A stretch of 45,406 bases of DNA from Gemmatimonadales bacterium (GCA_011772755.1 WVYX01000251.1:1-45406); one strand, 5' to 3'; shown: positions 7,586 to 15,112, counted from the stretch's first letter. The notes: generated by a model not told the origin, from the letters alone. Numbers and translations: made by a program.

Positions 7586-8194
7586 TTAGGCGTCCCCGGA
7601 CCCCAGGTGGAACTGCCGAACCTCTTCGACCCGGGCGTTCGTCGGGAAGTTGGGCCTCTGTCCGGTGATCCACTCCATTAGTTCGCCTGGTATCGTGACC
7701 AAGTGAAGGGTCTGCACGTTGGTGCTGTAATCCACCCGCAAGGCCTTGGCCTCCTGCAACGCCGACTCATACTCGGCGGCCGCGAAGTCGGATTCCCGAG
7801 GACTCCACGGATCATATCTCGCGCCTTCCTTCAGGAAGAGGCCGAGGCCCAGATGCGGCACGAATTCGATATCGTCTCTTCGGAACTCGGATAGGATGCC
7901 GGAATAGAGCGAGCGGTACAGCTCCTTGACGGTCTGGTTTCCTTCTCGGAGCGTCAGCAGCAGCCAATGATCGGACGATTTTCGAAAGCCGCCCAGACGA
8001 ACCTCAAACGGCCCGTGACCGTCCAGAACGCTCTGAATGTGGTCAACCAGCTCTACCTCTCCTACACGGTCCGGCACGGGGAACAGCACAGTGACGTGCG
8101 GCTCGATCACATCGACCGTGGGGTCGTACCTTCGCCTCAGCTTGTCGATGAGCCGACCATCTACCACGGGATAGAACACCAGAGCGTAATGCAT
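7586..8194 (-). CDS. 2H phosphoesterase (2'-5' RNA ligase-like)
   Basis: 202-residue protein of the 2H phosphoesterase superfamily, which hydrolyses or forms cyclic and 2'-5' phosphodiester bonds. The first motif is PHVTVLFP (H-x-T-x, about residue 33); the second is PHLGLGLF (about residue 111), where the usual Thr/Ser is replaced by Gly. The order of strands and the spacing of about 78 residues between motifs suit the YjcG/LigT group. The gene's TAA stop lies in GTTAGGC, a perfect attC core, so it looks like a cassette terminus. The altered second motif may reduce or change activity. Confidence 0.7.
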   Translation of the reverse strand: MHYALVFYPVVDGRLIDKLRRRYDPTVDVIEPHVTVLFPVPDRVGEVELVDHIQSVLDGHGPFEVRLGGFRKSSDHWLLLTLREGNQTVKELYRSLYSGILSEFRRDDIEFVPHLGLGLFLKEGARYDPWSPRESDFAAAEYESALQEAKALRVDYSTNVQTLHLVTIPGELMEWITGQRPNFPTNARVEEVRQFHLGSGDA

Positions 8195-8219
8195 GACCGT
8201 CGACCATCACCTGCCAGCC

Positions 8220-8780
8220 TTAGCCAGGGGACGCACCCTTCCCACTCTCGCGGGGCGCCCTTGGAACGAACATCGGTACGCGCTTCCTGTACTCGCTGTA
8301 ACTCGTCCCGAACCGACGCTCGAGCTCCGGCTCCTCCACCAGCTTCAATTCGATCGCGCTCGCCAGTATGAAGACCGGCGTCCATACAAAGACCATCGCG
8401 ACTGAATGGAGCAGGAAGCCGATCCCAAACAGGCAGGCAAAGACGCCGGTGAGCATCGGGTTGCGCACCCAAGCATACGGGCCCGCCTCAACGAGAGCAG
8501 GGGGCGGGTTGAACGGAATGGGCGTCCCTCTCGCTCTCCCGAACAACGTGACGCACCAAGCACAAACCATCAGACCCGCCGCAAGAAGGGGCGCTCCGAC
8601 AACAGAGCCCAGTGCCCCCGGGAGCAGCGGTGGCAGCCCGACCGCACGGTCCGTGAGGAGACTCCCAAACACCACCAACAGCAGCGTGCCAATGAAGACG
8701 ACGAACCCGACCGGCGTCAGTAGCACTCGTCGGCGTTTGGATCCTGTCGTCACCGAGTAGAACAGGTCGACTAGACTCAT
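8220..8780 (-). CDS. ICMT/PEMT-like membrane methyltransferase (first of pair)
   Basis: 186-residue integral membrane protein with about four to five hydrophobic segments. The C-terminal catalytic signature of the isoprenylcysteine carboxyl methyltransferase / phospholipid methyltransferase group is clear: LVEAGPYAWVRNPMLTGVFA, then an acidic helix with EEPELERRFGTSYSEYRKRVPMFVPR. In known members this region binds SAM and the methyl acceptor at the membrane face. It lies 37 bp downstream of a second, different ICMT-like gene, with a soluble SAM methyltransferase further upstream, suggesting a methylation cassette acting on lipids or hydrophobic molecules. Confidence 0.75.
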   Translation of the reverse strand: MSLVDLFYSVTTGSKRRRVLLTPVGFVVFIGTLLLVVFGSLLTDRAVGLPPLLPGALGSVVGAPLLAAGLMVCAWCVTLFGRARGTPIPFNPPPALVEAGPYAWVRNPMLTGVFACLFGIGFLLHSVAMVFVWTPVFILASAIELKLVEEPELERRFGTSYSEYRKRVPMFVPRAPRESGKGASPG

Positions 8781-8817
8781 CTCTCCGCTCTGCTAGGGCA
8801 CGCAGGCAATCGCGCCT

Positions 8818-9399
8818 CTATTCCGGACGCTTCGGCGGGCCAAAGTACCGGTGCGTCCTAGAGCGATACGCTCGGTATGCATCGCCGAAGATTCGCTCGA
8901 GAAGCTGCTCTTCGAGCGGAAGGTACATTCGAAAACTGACCCAGAACAGAACCGCCAGCAGCAACACCAGGCCCGATGTACGAAGCAACGCCATCCCTAC
9001 CAAGAAGAGAGCCCAGCCCACGTTCTGCGGATTCCGGCTCCACCGGTAGATCCCTCCGGTAATCAAGCGACTCGAATCCATGCCGGACATCCGCTTCAGG
9101 GATCGGAAGGACACCGCTGCTGCGATATACGCGGCGGCTCCGATGAGAAGCAAGAGAAATCCTCCCGCAACGGAGAGCGGTGGTGGCAAAGGGAGCAACC
9201 AAGTGGAACCTACCGCCGCGATCAGTGTGAGACCGAAATGGAGTGAGTACAGCACCCACACCGCCGCAACCGTCAAGACCGTCATTTCACGGCGTGTGCG
9301 GTATTCACTCCGAATCCTACTCCCACACCAGGTCCCCAACACTAGAAGTGCCACCAGTCCTAGCGCAAACAGCCACTCTGCTCTCACGCTTCCGAGCAC
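8818..9399 (-). CDS. ICMT/PEMT-like membrane methyltransferase (second of pair)
   Basis: 193-residue membrane protein with the same C-terminal signature as its neighbour: LITGGIYRWSRNPQNVGWAL followed by EEQLLERIFGDAYRAYRSRTHRYFGPP. Five hydrophobic segments are apparent (for example LFALGLVALLVLGTW, SVAGGFLLLLIGAAAYIAAA, LRTSGLVLLLAVLFWVSFRM). It is distinct in sequence from the 8220-8780 protein outside the signature, so this is not a simple recent duplication. Start at 9399 is provisional; I see no strong ribosome site. Likely co-transcribed with its two neighbours. Confidence 0.72.
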   Translation of the reverse strand: MLGSVRAEWLFALGLVALLVLGTWCGSRIRSEYRTRREMTVLTVAAVWVLYSLHFGLTLIAAVGSTWLLPLPPPLSVAGGFLLLLIGAAAYIAAAVSFRSLKRMSGMDSSRLITGGIYRWSRNPQNVGWALFLVGMALLRTSGLVLLLAVLFWVSFRMYLPLEEQLLERIFGDAYRAYRSRTHRYFGPPKRPE

Positions 9400-9450
9400 C
9401 TACTCACACCCCCTATCGACCGCGCGCACGGGCCGCGGAGTGATCGCTGG

Positions 9451-10086
9451 TCAGGCGACTTTGCGGACCACCCACGTCGTCATAGACCGGCGGTTTTGCA
9501 CAACCGTGGTCTTGAGTGGATCGGCCAGTTCACCACCTAGCTCCTCCGTCGCCTGCAGCAGGAACGCTTCGTCCACGAGGAAGCGCTCGGTACCGTCAGG
9601 GAGTACGAAGCGACGACCGTTGACTTGCCGGACTCCCGCTTCAGATCCAATTGAGGATGCGAGACGACAGAACAGAATGCCGTCCGGACACAGCACGCGC
9701 CACGTACTGCGTAACATTGCCCAGAAGTGAGCGTCGTCACGAGCGAAGTGCAGCACCGCGCTGCTGATGACGAAGTCCGCCACGTGATCGACAAATGTCA
9801 TAGCCTCAACCGGCTCCACGCGAAAGTTCTCGGCCGGCAAGTGTGGGGCCAGTTTCGCGGCCAACAGGCGCACCGCGGCTATCACCCCGGGATCCTGATC
9901 GACACCGAACACTTGAACGCCGGTGCGCATCAGATACCTGAGGTTTCGACCGGCACCACAGCCGGTATCCAGCACGCTCATGTCCGGCGCGATCCGTCCC
10001 CGCAGCAGCTGATCGAACAGGTATATGTCGATGTCACCAAACTGCTCGCTGAGATCGGCAATTGTTGATCGTGAGGGATCGGTCAT
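9451..10086 (-). CDS. Class I SAM methyltransferase
   Basis: 211-residue soluble methyltransferase. Motif I is VLDTGCGAGRNLRYL (about residues 38-52), motif II VFGVDQDPGVIAAVR, and a post-motif FVISSAVLHFARDDAHFWAM, matching the generic Methyltransf_11/25 type. The later TWRVLCPDGILFCRLAS is the usual strand 5. It heads a run of three methyltransferase genes (9451, 8818, 8220). A perfect 20-bp palindrome lies 45 bp upstream of its ATG, a likely control site. Substrate unknown. Confidence 0.8.
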   Translation of the reverse strand: MTDPSRSTIADLSEQFGDIDIYLFDQLLRGRIAPDMSVLDTGCGAGRNLRYLMRTGVQVFGVDQDPGVIAAVRLLAAKLAPHLPAENFRVEPVEAMTFVDHVADFVISSAVLHFARDDAHFWAMLRSTWRVLCPDGILFCRLASSIGSEAGVRQVNGRRFVLPDGTERFLVDEAFLLQATEELGGELADPLKTTVVQNRRSMTTWVVRKVA

Positions 10087-10130
10087 GGGGGCGCTCGGTG
10101 CGGACCTTCCGTGAGGGGTTGCAAGACGGT

Positions 10131-10150
10131 CTGACGTACATGTACGTCAG
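10131..10150. promoter_or_regulatory. Perfect 20-bp palindrome, likely operator
   Basis: The sequence CTGACGTACATGTACGTCAG is its own reverse complement over all 20 bases. Its position 45 bp upstream of the methyltransferase ATG, together with the size and symmetry, fits a TetR- or MarR-type operator. No regulator gene is next to it, so the cognate protein would be encoded elsewhere. Confidence 0.5.
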
Positions 10151-10194
10151 CAGTGGGACCGCTGATTGACTCATGGCTCCCCCGAGCAGCGGCC

Positions 10195-10221
10195 CCTGTA
10201 AACTGCAGGCGCGGGTTGGGC
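10195..10221. other. Half attC-like arm (GTTGGGC end)
   Basis: GCAGGCGCGGGTTGGGC matches a typical attC arm plus the GTTRRRY core (GTTGGGC at 10215-10221), just downstream of the DUF2164 gene. The matching opposite arm is not clear before the next gene, so this may be a damaged site. Confidence 0.3.
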
Positions 10222-10234
10222 AGTCCCCGGGTCG

Positions 10235-10480
10235 CTATCTCCAATACGTGAGTTCCGGCTCATAGCATGACCCATCGAGGTCCGCGGTCTTCTCCTGGAA
10301 GTACGCCTGCGCATCCGATATCGCCTTGTTGTAGACGGTCGGACCCAACTCCTTCAGGAAATAATCGAGTAACAGATCGGCTTTCAGGTCGCCGATCTCC
10401 TGTTCCAGGTTCTCCACGAAATACCGTCTGATCGAAGAGATCAACTGTTTTTTGGCTTCGTCCGAGAGCTTAATGGTCAA
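10235..10480 (-). CDS. DUF2164 family protein
   Basis: 81 residues matching DUF2164 over its full length: IKLSDEAKKQLISSIRRYF, then NLEQEIGDLKADLLLDYFL, then ELGPTVYNKAISDAQAYFQE and the DLDGSCYEPELTYW ending. It is a small, helical cytosolic protein of unknown function. Start codon is TTG at 10480, chosen because a strong GGGGAG lies at the right distance and it opens directly into the family N-terminus. Probably its own cassette, bounded downstream by an attC-like arm. Confidence 0.85.
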   Translation of the reverse strand: MTIKLSDEAKKQLISSIRRYFVENLEQEIGDLKADLLLDYFLKELGPTVYNKAISDAQAYFQEKTADLDGSCYEPELTYWR

Positions 10481-10555
10481 AGAATCTCCCCTTCTACTGT
10501 GTGTTCGTACCGACGAAGGGCGCCGGGGTGAGCCGCAGTCGCCGGCAGAGGCCTG

Positions 10556-11287
10556 TCAGGCAGTCCGCAAGTGAGTCAGGCGGGCCAAGTAGTCACCACT
10601 GGCCTCCTCGAGGATCGTCTCACATCCCCATCCCGCTTCCTCAGCGTGCTGCTCCAGCGTCTGATGATCCACGTGCAACCAGCCACAATAAGGGCCGCTC
10701 TGTCCTTCATACTCGAACTGTATCCGAATCTCTCCGATGTAACGCCCTGCTCGGCGATTGGCTTCATGATAGGCAAGATGGCCGGGGTCGTCGGTCTGGC
10801 GCACATCCATCGAGTGGAGCAACAATTGGCCGTTGGCACGGGTGAGTTTATGAGCATGAGTGAGAAAACGGTCCAGGCCCGGCAAATCCTCGGCCATGCC
10901 TATGCCGTGGCCCAGCATCAACAGGGTATCGAACAGGCCGCCATGGAATTGGAGGACATCGGCGCAGTGCACGTCTTGCACGCCGCGCTGGCCCATGATC
11001 TCGACGGCATGAGGGCTGATATCGATGGCCGTGACGCTCAGCCCTTGGGATTGCATGACCAGACTATGAAGCCCGGTTCCAGCGCCGATGTCGAGGACAT
11101 GGCCGTGACAGCATTCGAGAGCCGCGACCTCGATGGGAGAGAACTCAGCAGGTGGACGGAAGAAATGACTCGCTGGCAGGTAGTGCTGGACCCCGTCATC
11201 GCGGCGGACGACTAGCTGAGCTGCTGACTCGCCGTGGAAGTAGGCGAGCAGGGCGAGCCCATGTGGCACCATCGTATTGGGATCCAC
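10556..11287 (-). CDS. Class I SAM methyltransferase
   Basis: 243-residue Rossmann methyltransferase. Motif I is VLDIGAGTGLHSLVMQSQ (about residues 64-81), then the acidic loop VTAIDISPHAVEIMGQRG and strand FDTLLMLGHGIGMAEDLPGL, the arrangement seen in Methyltransf_25-type enzymes acting on small molecules. The N-terminal part (HGLALLAYFHGE) resembles a short capping segment. Start is GTG at 11287, 12 bp from the stop of the upstream gene, so the two form an operon. Substrate unknown. Confidence 0.8.
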   Translation of the reverse strand: MDPNTMVPHGLALLAYFHGESAAQLVVRRDDGVQHYLPASHFFRPPAEFSPIEVAALECCHGHVLDIGAGTGLHSLVMQSQGLSVTAIDISPHAVEIMGQRGVQDVHCADVLQFHGGLFDTLLMLGHGIGMAEDLPGLDRFLTHAHKLTRANGQLLLHSMDVRQTDDPGHLAYHEANRRAGRYIGEIRIQFEYEGQSGPYCGWLHVDHQTLEQHAEEAGWGCETILEEASGDYLARLTHLRTA

Positions 11288-11299
11288 CCGTTTCTCGCC

Positions 11300-11842
11300 T
11301 CAGAATCGCCGGGCGAAGCCGACGGACAGCCCCTGAATGCCCACACTGCCCCCAGCCAGCCCTGCAACCGGGACCGATTCCCAACGCTCCACCCGAACCG
11401 CGAGGCCGATCAATGCACCCACAACCGTGGGCAGCGGCGCAATGATGGCGAACGCCCGAACAACCTCGTCGCTCTCGCACAGCGTATCAGGGTCGCTGCA
11501 GAACATACCGAGGAACGCAGCCGTGGCTGCCGTACCCACGAGCAACCCCACGGCCCCACCCGTGACAACTTTCGACTTTCTGCCCCGGCTCAGCTCGAGA
11601 CGAGTGATCGAGGCAACCGGCACAGCCGAGCGCGCACGGCCCTGGATGTCGAGCAAGAGGGAGTCCGCCCGCCAGCCGGCAACCGTGGCGACTGCTGGGG
11701 TACGGAAGAACCCGGTCGCTACTACCCGCACCCGCGCCCCGCTGGGCACCAGATCGGGAGCCTGGGCGATGAGGCTGGCTGGCGCGACCAGAAAGTACGC
11801 CGCAACCACTACGCTGCCGGCGTACAGCCTAGGGCTCACCAT
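11300..11842 (-). CDS. Exported hypothetical protein with two membrane segments
   Basis: 180 residues. A signal peptide (AGSVVVAAYFLVAPASLIAQ) is followed by a small beta-rich part (ARVRVVATGFFRTPAVATVA, then DSLLLDIQGRARSAVPVASI), resembling the SH3-like pattern of proteins that set an rRNA- or wall-like profile, and two Gly-rich hydrophobic segments (VVTGGAVGLLVGTAATAAFL and AIIAPLPTVVGALIGLAVRV). ATG at 11842 is preferred over an upstream TTG because it begins directly at the signal peptide. It overlaps the tail of a SnoaL-like pseudogene. Function unknown. Confidence 0.55.
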   Translation of the reverse strand: MVSPRLYAGSVVVAAYFLVAPASLIAQAPDLVPSGARVRVVATGFFRTPAVATVAGWRADSLLLDIQGRARSAVPVASITRLELSRGRKSKVVTGGAVGLLVGTAATAAFLGMFCSDPDTLCESDEVVRAFAIIAPLPTVVGALIGLAVRVERWESVPVAGLAGGSVGIQGLSVGFARRF

Positions 11843-12093
11843 CGGCAATGTGTTGGCGGGCAAACCCCCCTGCCATCAAACACCAACAGTACTTCGTTTA
11901 TCTTGTGATCTGTCAATCTAAACAACTGGGCAATAGTCACGGCCCCATCACTCCTCTCGTAGCCGTACTAGATGGACACACCACCCCCACCTTCGCTGAA
12001 TTGAAGATCCTCCGCCAACAGGGAGCCCAGACCCTCAACGTCTCCAGAGCAAGAGCACCTCAGGAACTCCATCGCGACTTCGCGGTTGCTCAT
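11836..12093 (-). pseudogene. SnoaL-like protein, deletion pseudogene
   Basis: From ATG at 12093 the frame reads MSNREVAMEFLRCSCSGDVE and GLGSLLAEDLQFSEGG, the normal N-terminal helices of a SnoaL/NTF2-like protein, then meets an in-frame TAG. After the stop the same frame resumes with GAVTIAQLFRLTDHKINEVL and LVFDGRGV, the normal C-terminal strands. About 35 central residues are missing relative to the family length of roughly 110. This is an internal deletion plus a stop, so the gene is dead. It fills what would otherwise be an empty 260-bp gap. Confidence 0.6.
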
Positions 12094-12124
12094 CTCACCC
12101 AAGCTCTCCTACCGGCTCCGCGCA

Positions 12125-12817
12125 TCACCTAATGGCGACACGCGACCGACTAGTCTTCCCCGCCGCAAGCAGGCGCTTTGCCCGCAGTCGGTCGATAACC
12201 GCGTCAATCTCGTCCCGATCGTACTTGGCCGGATCCCTCAGCAACGCTTTCACGATCTCGCCCCGCCGTACGGCCTCCTTTCCATCGAGCACATGTATGA
12301 TCTTGAGGCCCAGTGCCTTGTCACGACGTTTGCGACCACGTTCCGCTCGCTCGTAACCGGTGTCAAAAGCTCTTTCAAAGCGCCGCGTGTAGGGATGTGC
12401 CTTTGAGTTCGCCTGGAGCAGTTGAAGAAGCTGGTCTTGCCGCTTGTAGTGATTGCGACGTTTGCCTGCCAGGTCCGCAATGATCGGCGAGTCCTTCGAG
12501 GGCTTCTTGGCCGCTGCATGCGTGTACAGGTAGAGTGCCCGATCGATGCCCTTCGCCTCGGCGAAGCCGTACTCAAGAGCGACGTTTGCGTTTCCTCCGG
12601 TGGCGTCGAAGATCGCATAGCTCGATGAAAGCAGGCGCTTCTTGATAACCTCGAGAAGATCTTCGGCACGCTGCCTTCCGCTTGACCCGACGATCGCGTA
12701 GGAGAGCGGCGATACGAACTTGAGTTTCGTCCGGCATTTCTCGTACTTCCGTCGGATGATACGCCACGGCAGCCCCAGGAAGACCTGATTCGCAACAACC
12801 GCGACCGCACGACTCAT
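12125..12817 (-). CDS. Nucleoside-deoxyribosyltransferase/TIR-like protein, candidate defence effector
   Basis: 230 residues. The N-terminal half has the alpha/beta pattern of the nucleoside 2-deoxyribosyltransferase / TIR-like superfamily: a first strand VAVVANQVFLGLPW, a helix-strand unit LLEVIKKRLLSSSYAIFDAT and then NANVALEYGFAEAKGIDRAL, where Glu-82 sits at the place of the catalytic Glu. Such domains cleave N-glycosidic bonds of nucleosides or NAD+. The C-terminal part (about 165-230: IIHVLDGKEAVRRGEIVKAL ... IDAVIDRLRAKRLL) looks like a winged helix. A GGAGGTTGCC ribosome site precedes the ATG. Role in defence is inference. Confidence 0.55.
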   Translation of the reverse strand: MSRAVAVVANQVFLGLPWRIIRRKYEKCRTKLKFVSPLSYAIVGSSGRQRAEDLLEVIKKRLLSSSYAIFDATGGNANVALEYGFAEAKGIDRALYLYTHAAAKKPSKDSPIIADLAGKRRNHYKRQDQLLQLLQANSKAHPYTRRFERAFDTGYERAERGRKRRDKALGLKIIHVLDGKEAVRRGEIVKALLRDPAKYDRDEIDAVIDRLRAKRLLAAGKTSRSRVAIR

Positions 12818-12836
12818 GGCAACCTCCGATTGCGTC

Positions 12837-13015
12837 GCCCAACGACACCACGCATCAGCTGCGTACAGATGAACTGATTCAGCGACGTGTCCAGGCGCAC
12901 AAACCTTTCTTCCTCACGCTTCATACCGCGCCGCCGTAGCCGCCTGCCCCGGTTCGAAGGCAGGCTCACCGCGCTCGGCACACCTGCCAGAACGGGTCAC
13001 GCCGCTGGGTTGTCA
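12837..13015. other. Putative attC recombination site
   Basis: Left end GCCCAAC is a perfect RYYYAAC end. The right end GGTTGTCA overlaps the stop of the homocysteine methyltransferase gene and is a degenerate core. Inner arms ACGCATCAGCTGCG and GGGTCACGCCGCTGG are partly complementary. The central part contains CCAGGCGCACAAACCT followed by TTCCTC, nearly identical to a stretch in the site at 22862-23004, which supports common origin. Confidence 0.55.
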
Positions 13016-13990
13016 GGTGACGAGTTGGCGACGCATCGCACTGATTACCTCCGGACCAACCCGGCAGCAACCACCGATGGCAGCCGCGCCCAACCGGTAC
13101 CATTCGACGGTTGCCACTTCCCAGTCAATCACTGCCTGAGTGGCTACCCAGCTCTTGTGGACTGCATCGTACCGCTCTCCGGAGTTCGGATAGACGATGA
13201 TCGGCTTCTCCGTTCCTCGGCGCACTTCGGCGATCAGCGAGGAGATGAACTGGGGTGCCGTGCAGTTTACTCCTACGGCCGCCACACCCGGTGCAGCGTC
13301 ACAGGCTCGCGCCACGTCAATGATCGGGCCGCCGTCACTCAGGTGAGCCCCGTCGCGGCAGCTGAAGCTCATCCAAGCCCACCTGCCCGGCGTTTCCCGA
13401 AGCAGCTCCAGCAGCACACCAGCCTCCCGTCGCGATGGGATAGTCTCGCACGCCAGCAGATCCGCCTGGCTGTCAGCGAGAACATGCCAACGATGCCGAT
13501 GAAACGCGTGCAGCTCACCATCGCCGATCCCGTAGCGCCCCGTGTACTCCGAGCCGTCAGCCAGAAACGCGCCGTACGGCCCGACGCTCGCTGCAACTAG
13601 TGGTCGGAGACGACCTTGCCGGTTGCCGGGCTCGCTCCAGAATGCGTCGCGAGCTTCGACAGCCAGGCGAACTGATAGACGGAAGAGTTCCACTCCCTCG
13701 ACGTCACTCAACCCGCGCTTGTGGAAACCGGGGAGGGTCGCCTGGTAGGTTGAGGTGGCGATGCAGTCGGCACCTGCGGCGAGAAAGTCCAGATGCACCG
13801 CCCGAATCGCATCCGGCGCGTCCAGCAGGATCTTGGCCGACCACAGCTCGTCGTCCAAGTCGAACCCACGCGCCTCTAACGCTGTCGCCAATCCTCCGTC
13901 CAGCACCATGATACCTTGGCGCTGCACGAACCGGACGATGGGATTCTCGGTCGACGGCGGGCGGACGGGCGCTGGGGAGGGCTGGTGCAC
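13013..13990 (-). CDS. mmuM: Homocysteine S-methyltransferase
   Basis: 325-residue zinc enzyme that moves a methyl group from S-methylmethionine or SAM to homocysteine, giving methionine. The barrel start MVLDGGLATALEARG, the GVNCTAPQFISSLIAEV segment (first zinc Cys) and the terminal AAAIGGCCRVGPEVI (second and third zinc Cys) are all present, so the active site is intact. Start is GTG at 13990, seven bases after the upstream stop. Together with neighbouring SAM methyltransferase genes it could support methyl-group recycling, although the cassette context makes that link only suggestive. Confidence 0.88.
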   Translation of the reverse strand: MHQPSPAPVRPPSTENPIVRFVQRQGIMVLDGGLATALEARGFDLDDELWSAKILLDAPDAIRAVHLDFLAAGADCIATSTYQATLPGFHKRGLSDVEGVELFRLSVRLAVEARDAFWSEPGNRQGRLRPLVAASVGPYGAFLADGSEYTGRYGIGDGELHAFHRHRWHVLADSQADLLACETIPSRREAGVLLELLRETPGRWAWMSFSCRDGAHLSDGGPIIDVARACDAAPGVAAVGVNCTAPQFISSLIAEVRRGTEKPIIVYPNSGERYDAVHKSWVATQAVIDWEVATVEWYRLGAAAIGGCCRVGPEVISAMRRQLVT

Positions 13991-13996
13991 AGCGGC

Positions 13997-14287
13997 TCAT
14001 CCCTTCTCTGGTCGGTGGCTCCGCTGATCGAGCTCCCCCGCTTCGGGGGCCGGCGGATCCCCCGATTCGTCTTGCTCCCGCACTTCCTGATACTTGATCT
14101 CTTTCACGTGCTCCGCACCGGGGTTGAAGATGGACTGGAGCGTCAGACTGTGGTACGCTGCCCCGCTTCGACTGAGGCCGCGGCGACGGTAGTTGATCCA
14201 GCCCCTCGATTCCAAGCGCAGGAGCAGACGATCAACCAGGACGAGGATCGCCAGGATCGCCAGTGACCACACTACTGTCGCTAACAT
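13997..14287 (-). CDS. Single-pass membrane hypothetical protein
   Basis: 96 residues: one N-terminal membrane helix (LATVVWSLAILAILVLVDRL) followed by a conserved-looking segment RLESRGWINYRRRG and AYHSLTLQSIFNPGAEHVKE, then a charged, probably disordered tail. Proteins with the membrane helix plus the short WINYRR / FxPG segment are common in bacterial genomes but unnamed. The ATG at 14287 lies 45 bp from the upstream gene's stop. The gene sits between mmuM and a second small membrane protein, all on one strand. Confidence 0.6.
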   Translation of the reverse strand: MLATVVWSLAILAILVLVDRLLLRLESRGWINYRRRGLSRSGAAYHSLTLQSIFNPGAEHVKEIKYQEVREQDESGDPPAPEAGELDQRSHRPEKG

Positions 14288-14332
14288 GTGGCTGCCACGT
14301 CACCAAGTTCGAGGGGGCGCCGATCGGGCAAG

Positions 14333-14653
14333 CTACTTCTCCCGCCTCTGCCGGTCGCGTTCGATCTCTTCCTGCGCGCGCCTCATGCGCTCTTCTTGGG
14401 CACGGCGCTCCTGTTCGCGCTTGGCCGCCCACTGTTGCTCGCGAGTGTCGGCTCGGCGCGCGTTGTACCACCACATCAGACCGAACAATCCAACTTGTGC
14501 CAGAATCATCGCCATGAAGCCTGGCCATAGCTGCATGACGACGAACGAGAGCCCGAAACTGGCGACAGCCCAAGCCCACGCCGTCATGCGCTCGTATGCT
14601 GCCAGACCGTAAAAGATCATTGCGAAGCCGACCGCCACGACTAGGGAAAGCAT
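14333..14653 (-). CDS. Small membrane protein with charged coiled-coil tail
   Basis: 106 residues. Two or three hydrophobic segments (SLVVAVGFAMIFYGLAAYE; AWAWAVASFGLSFVVMQLWP; MILAQVGLFGLMWWY) are followed by a strongly charged helical tail with Glu-Arg-Gln repeats (QEERMRRAQEEIERDRQRRE), probably a cytoplasmic coiled coil. Its ATG shares a base with the stop of the DUF1801 gene (TGATG), so the two are translationally coupled. Function unknown. Confidence 0.6.
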   Translation of the reverse strand: MLSLVVAVGFAMIFYGLAAYERMTAWAWAVASFGLSFVVMQLWPGFMAMILAQVGLFGLMWWYNARRADTREQQWAAKREQERRAQEERMRRAQEEIERDRQRREK

Positions 14654-15003
14654 CAGGCCCGCTCTACGTACGCTGCCTCGTCGAGAATCTGCCCCACCGC
14701 CTCCAGGGGCAGCTCCTCGAGCCGCCGGAACCGTACGCACTCCTTGCCCATGCTGAGACCCTTGAAGTGCTCCTTGTACTTTGGGAAGAGCCGTGTATGG
14801 ATGTATAGGCTCATGTACTGCTTGCGAGCCGCGAAGGCACAAAGCGGGCTGCCCTTGAACTCGCAGGTCGGCATGCGATATCGCACGCACTCGACGGCCG
14901 CGGGCACTACTCGGCGGATCAGCGCCCGCAGTGCGCTCAGTGCCGCACGCCGCTCGGCGTCCAGGCAACTCAAGTAGCGGTCTACATCCGTCTCAGCGCT
15001 CAT
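14653..15003 (-). CDS. DUF1801 (YdhG-like) protein
   Basis: About 116 residues matching the DUF1801 / YdhG-like fold: DVDRYLSCLDAERRAALSAL, VECVRYRMPTCEFKGSPLCA, YMSLYIHTRLFPKYKEHF and the terminal GKECVRFRRLEELPLEAVGQ. The family is widespread, small and cytosolic, with unproven function. ATG at 15003 is favoured over an earlier start because GGAGAGGAG lies upstream and the family begins there. An attC-like core (GTTGAGC on the coding strand) lies 34 bp upstream, marking a cassette boundary. Confidence 0.8.
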   Translation of the reverse strand: MSAETDVDRYLSCLDAERRAALSALRALIRRVVPAAVECVRYRMPTCEFKGSPLCAFAARKQYMSLYIHTRLFPKYKEHFKGLSMGKECVRFRRLEELPLEAVGQILDEAAYVERA

Positions 15004-15036
15004 GCCTATTGCTGACTCCTCTCCGCCGGCACTGCC

Positions 15037-15112
15037 GCTCAACCGTCGGCGCCCGAGCTGCGCCCGTTCCCTGGCTTGCAGCCCGACGCGATCGGCTGAC
15101 GGACGTGACCTC
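15037..15112. other. Putative attC recombination site
   Basis: Left end GCTCAAC fits RYYYAAC exactly. The adjoining arm CGGCGCCCGAGCTGCGCCC closely matches the arm of the site at 21768-21906 (GCGCCTAAGCTGCGC). The right end, near the stop of the next gene, lacks a clear GTTRRRY. Confidence 0.5.

Noticed and set aside
11848-12132. 94-codon plus-strand open frame
   Set aside because: It is the shadow of the SnoaL-like pseudogene on the minus strand, which makes better sense of the same bases.
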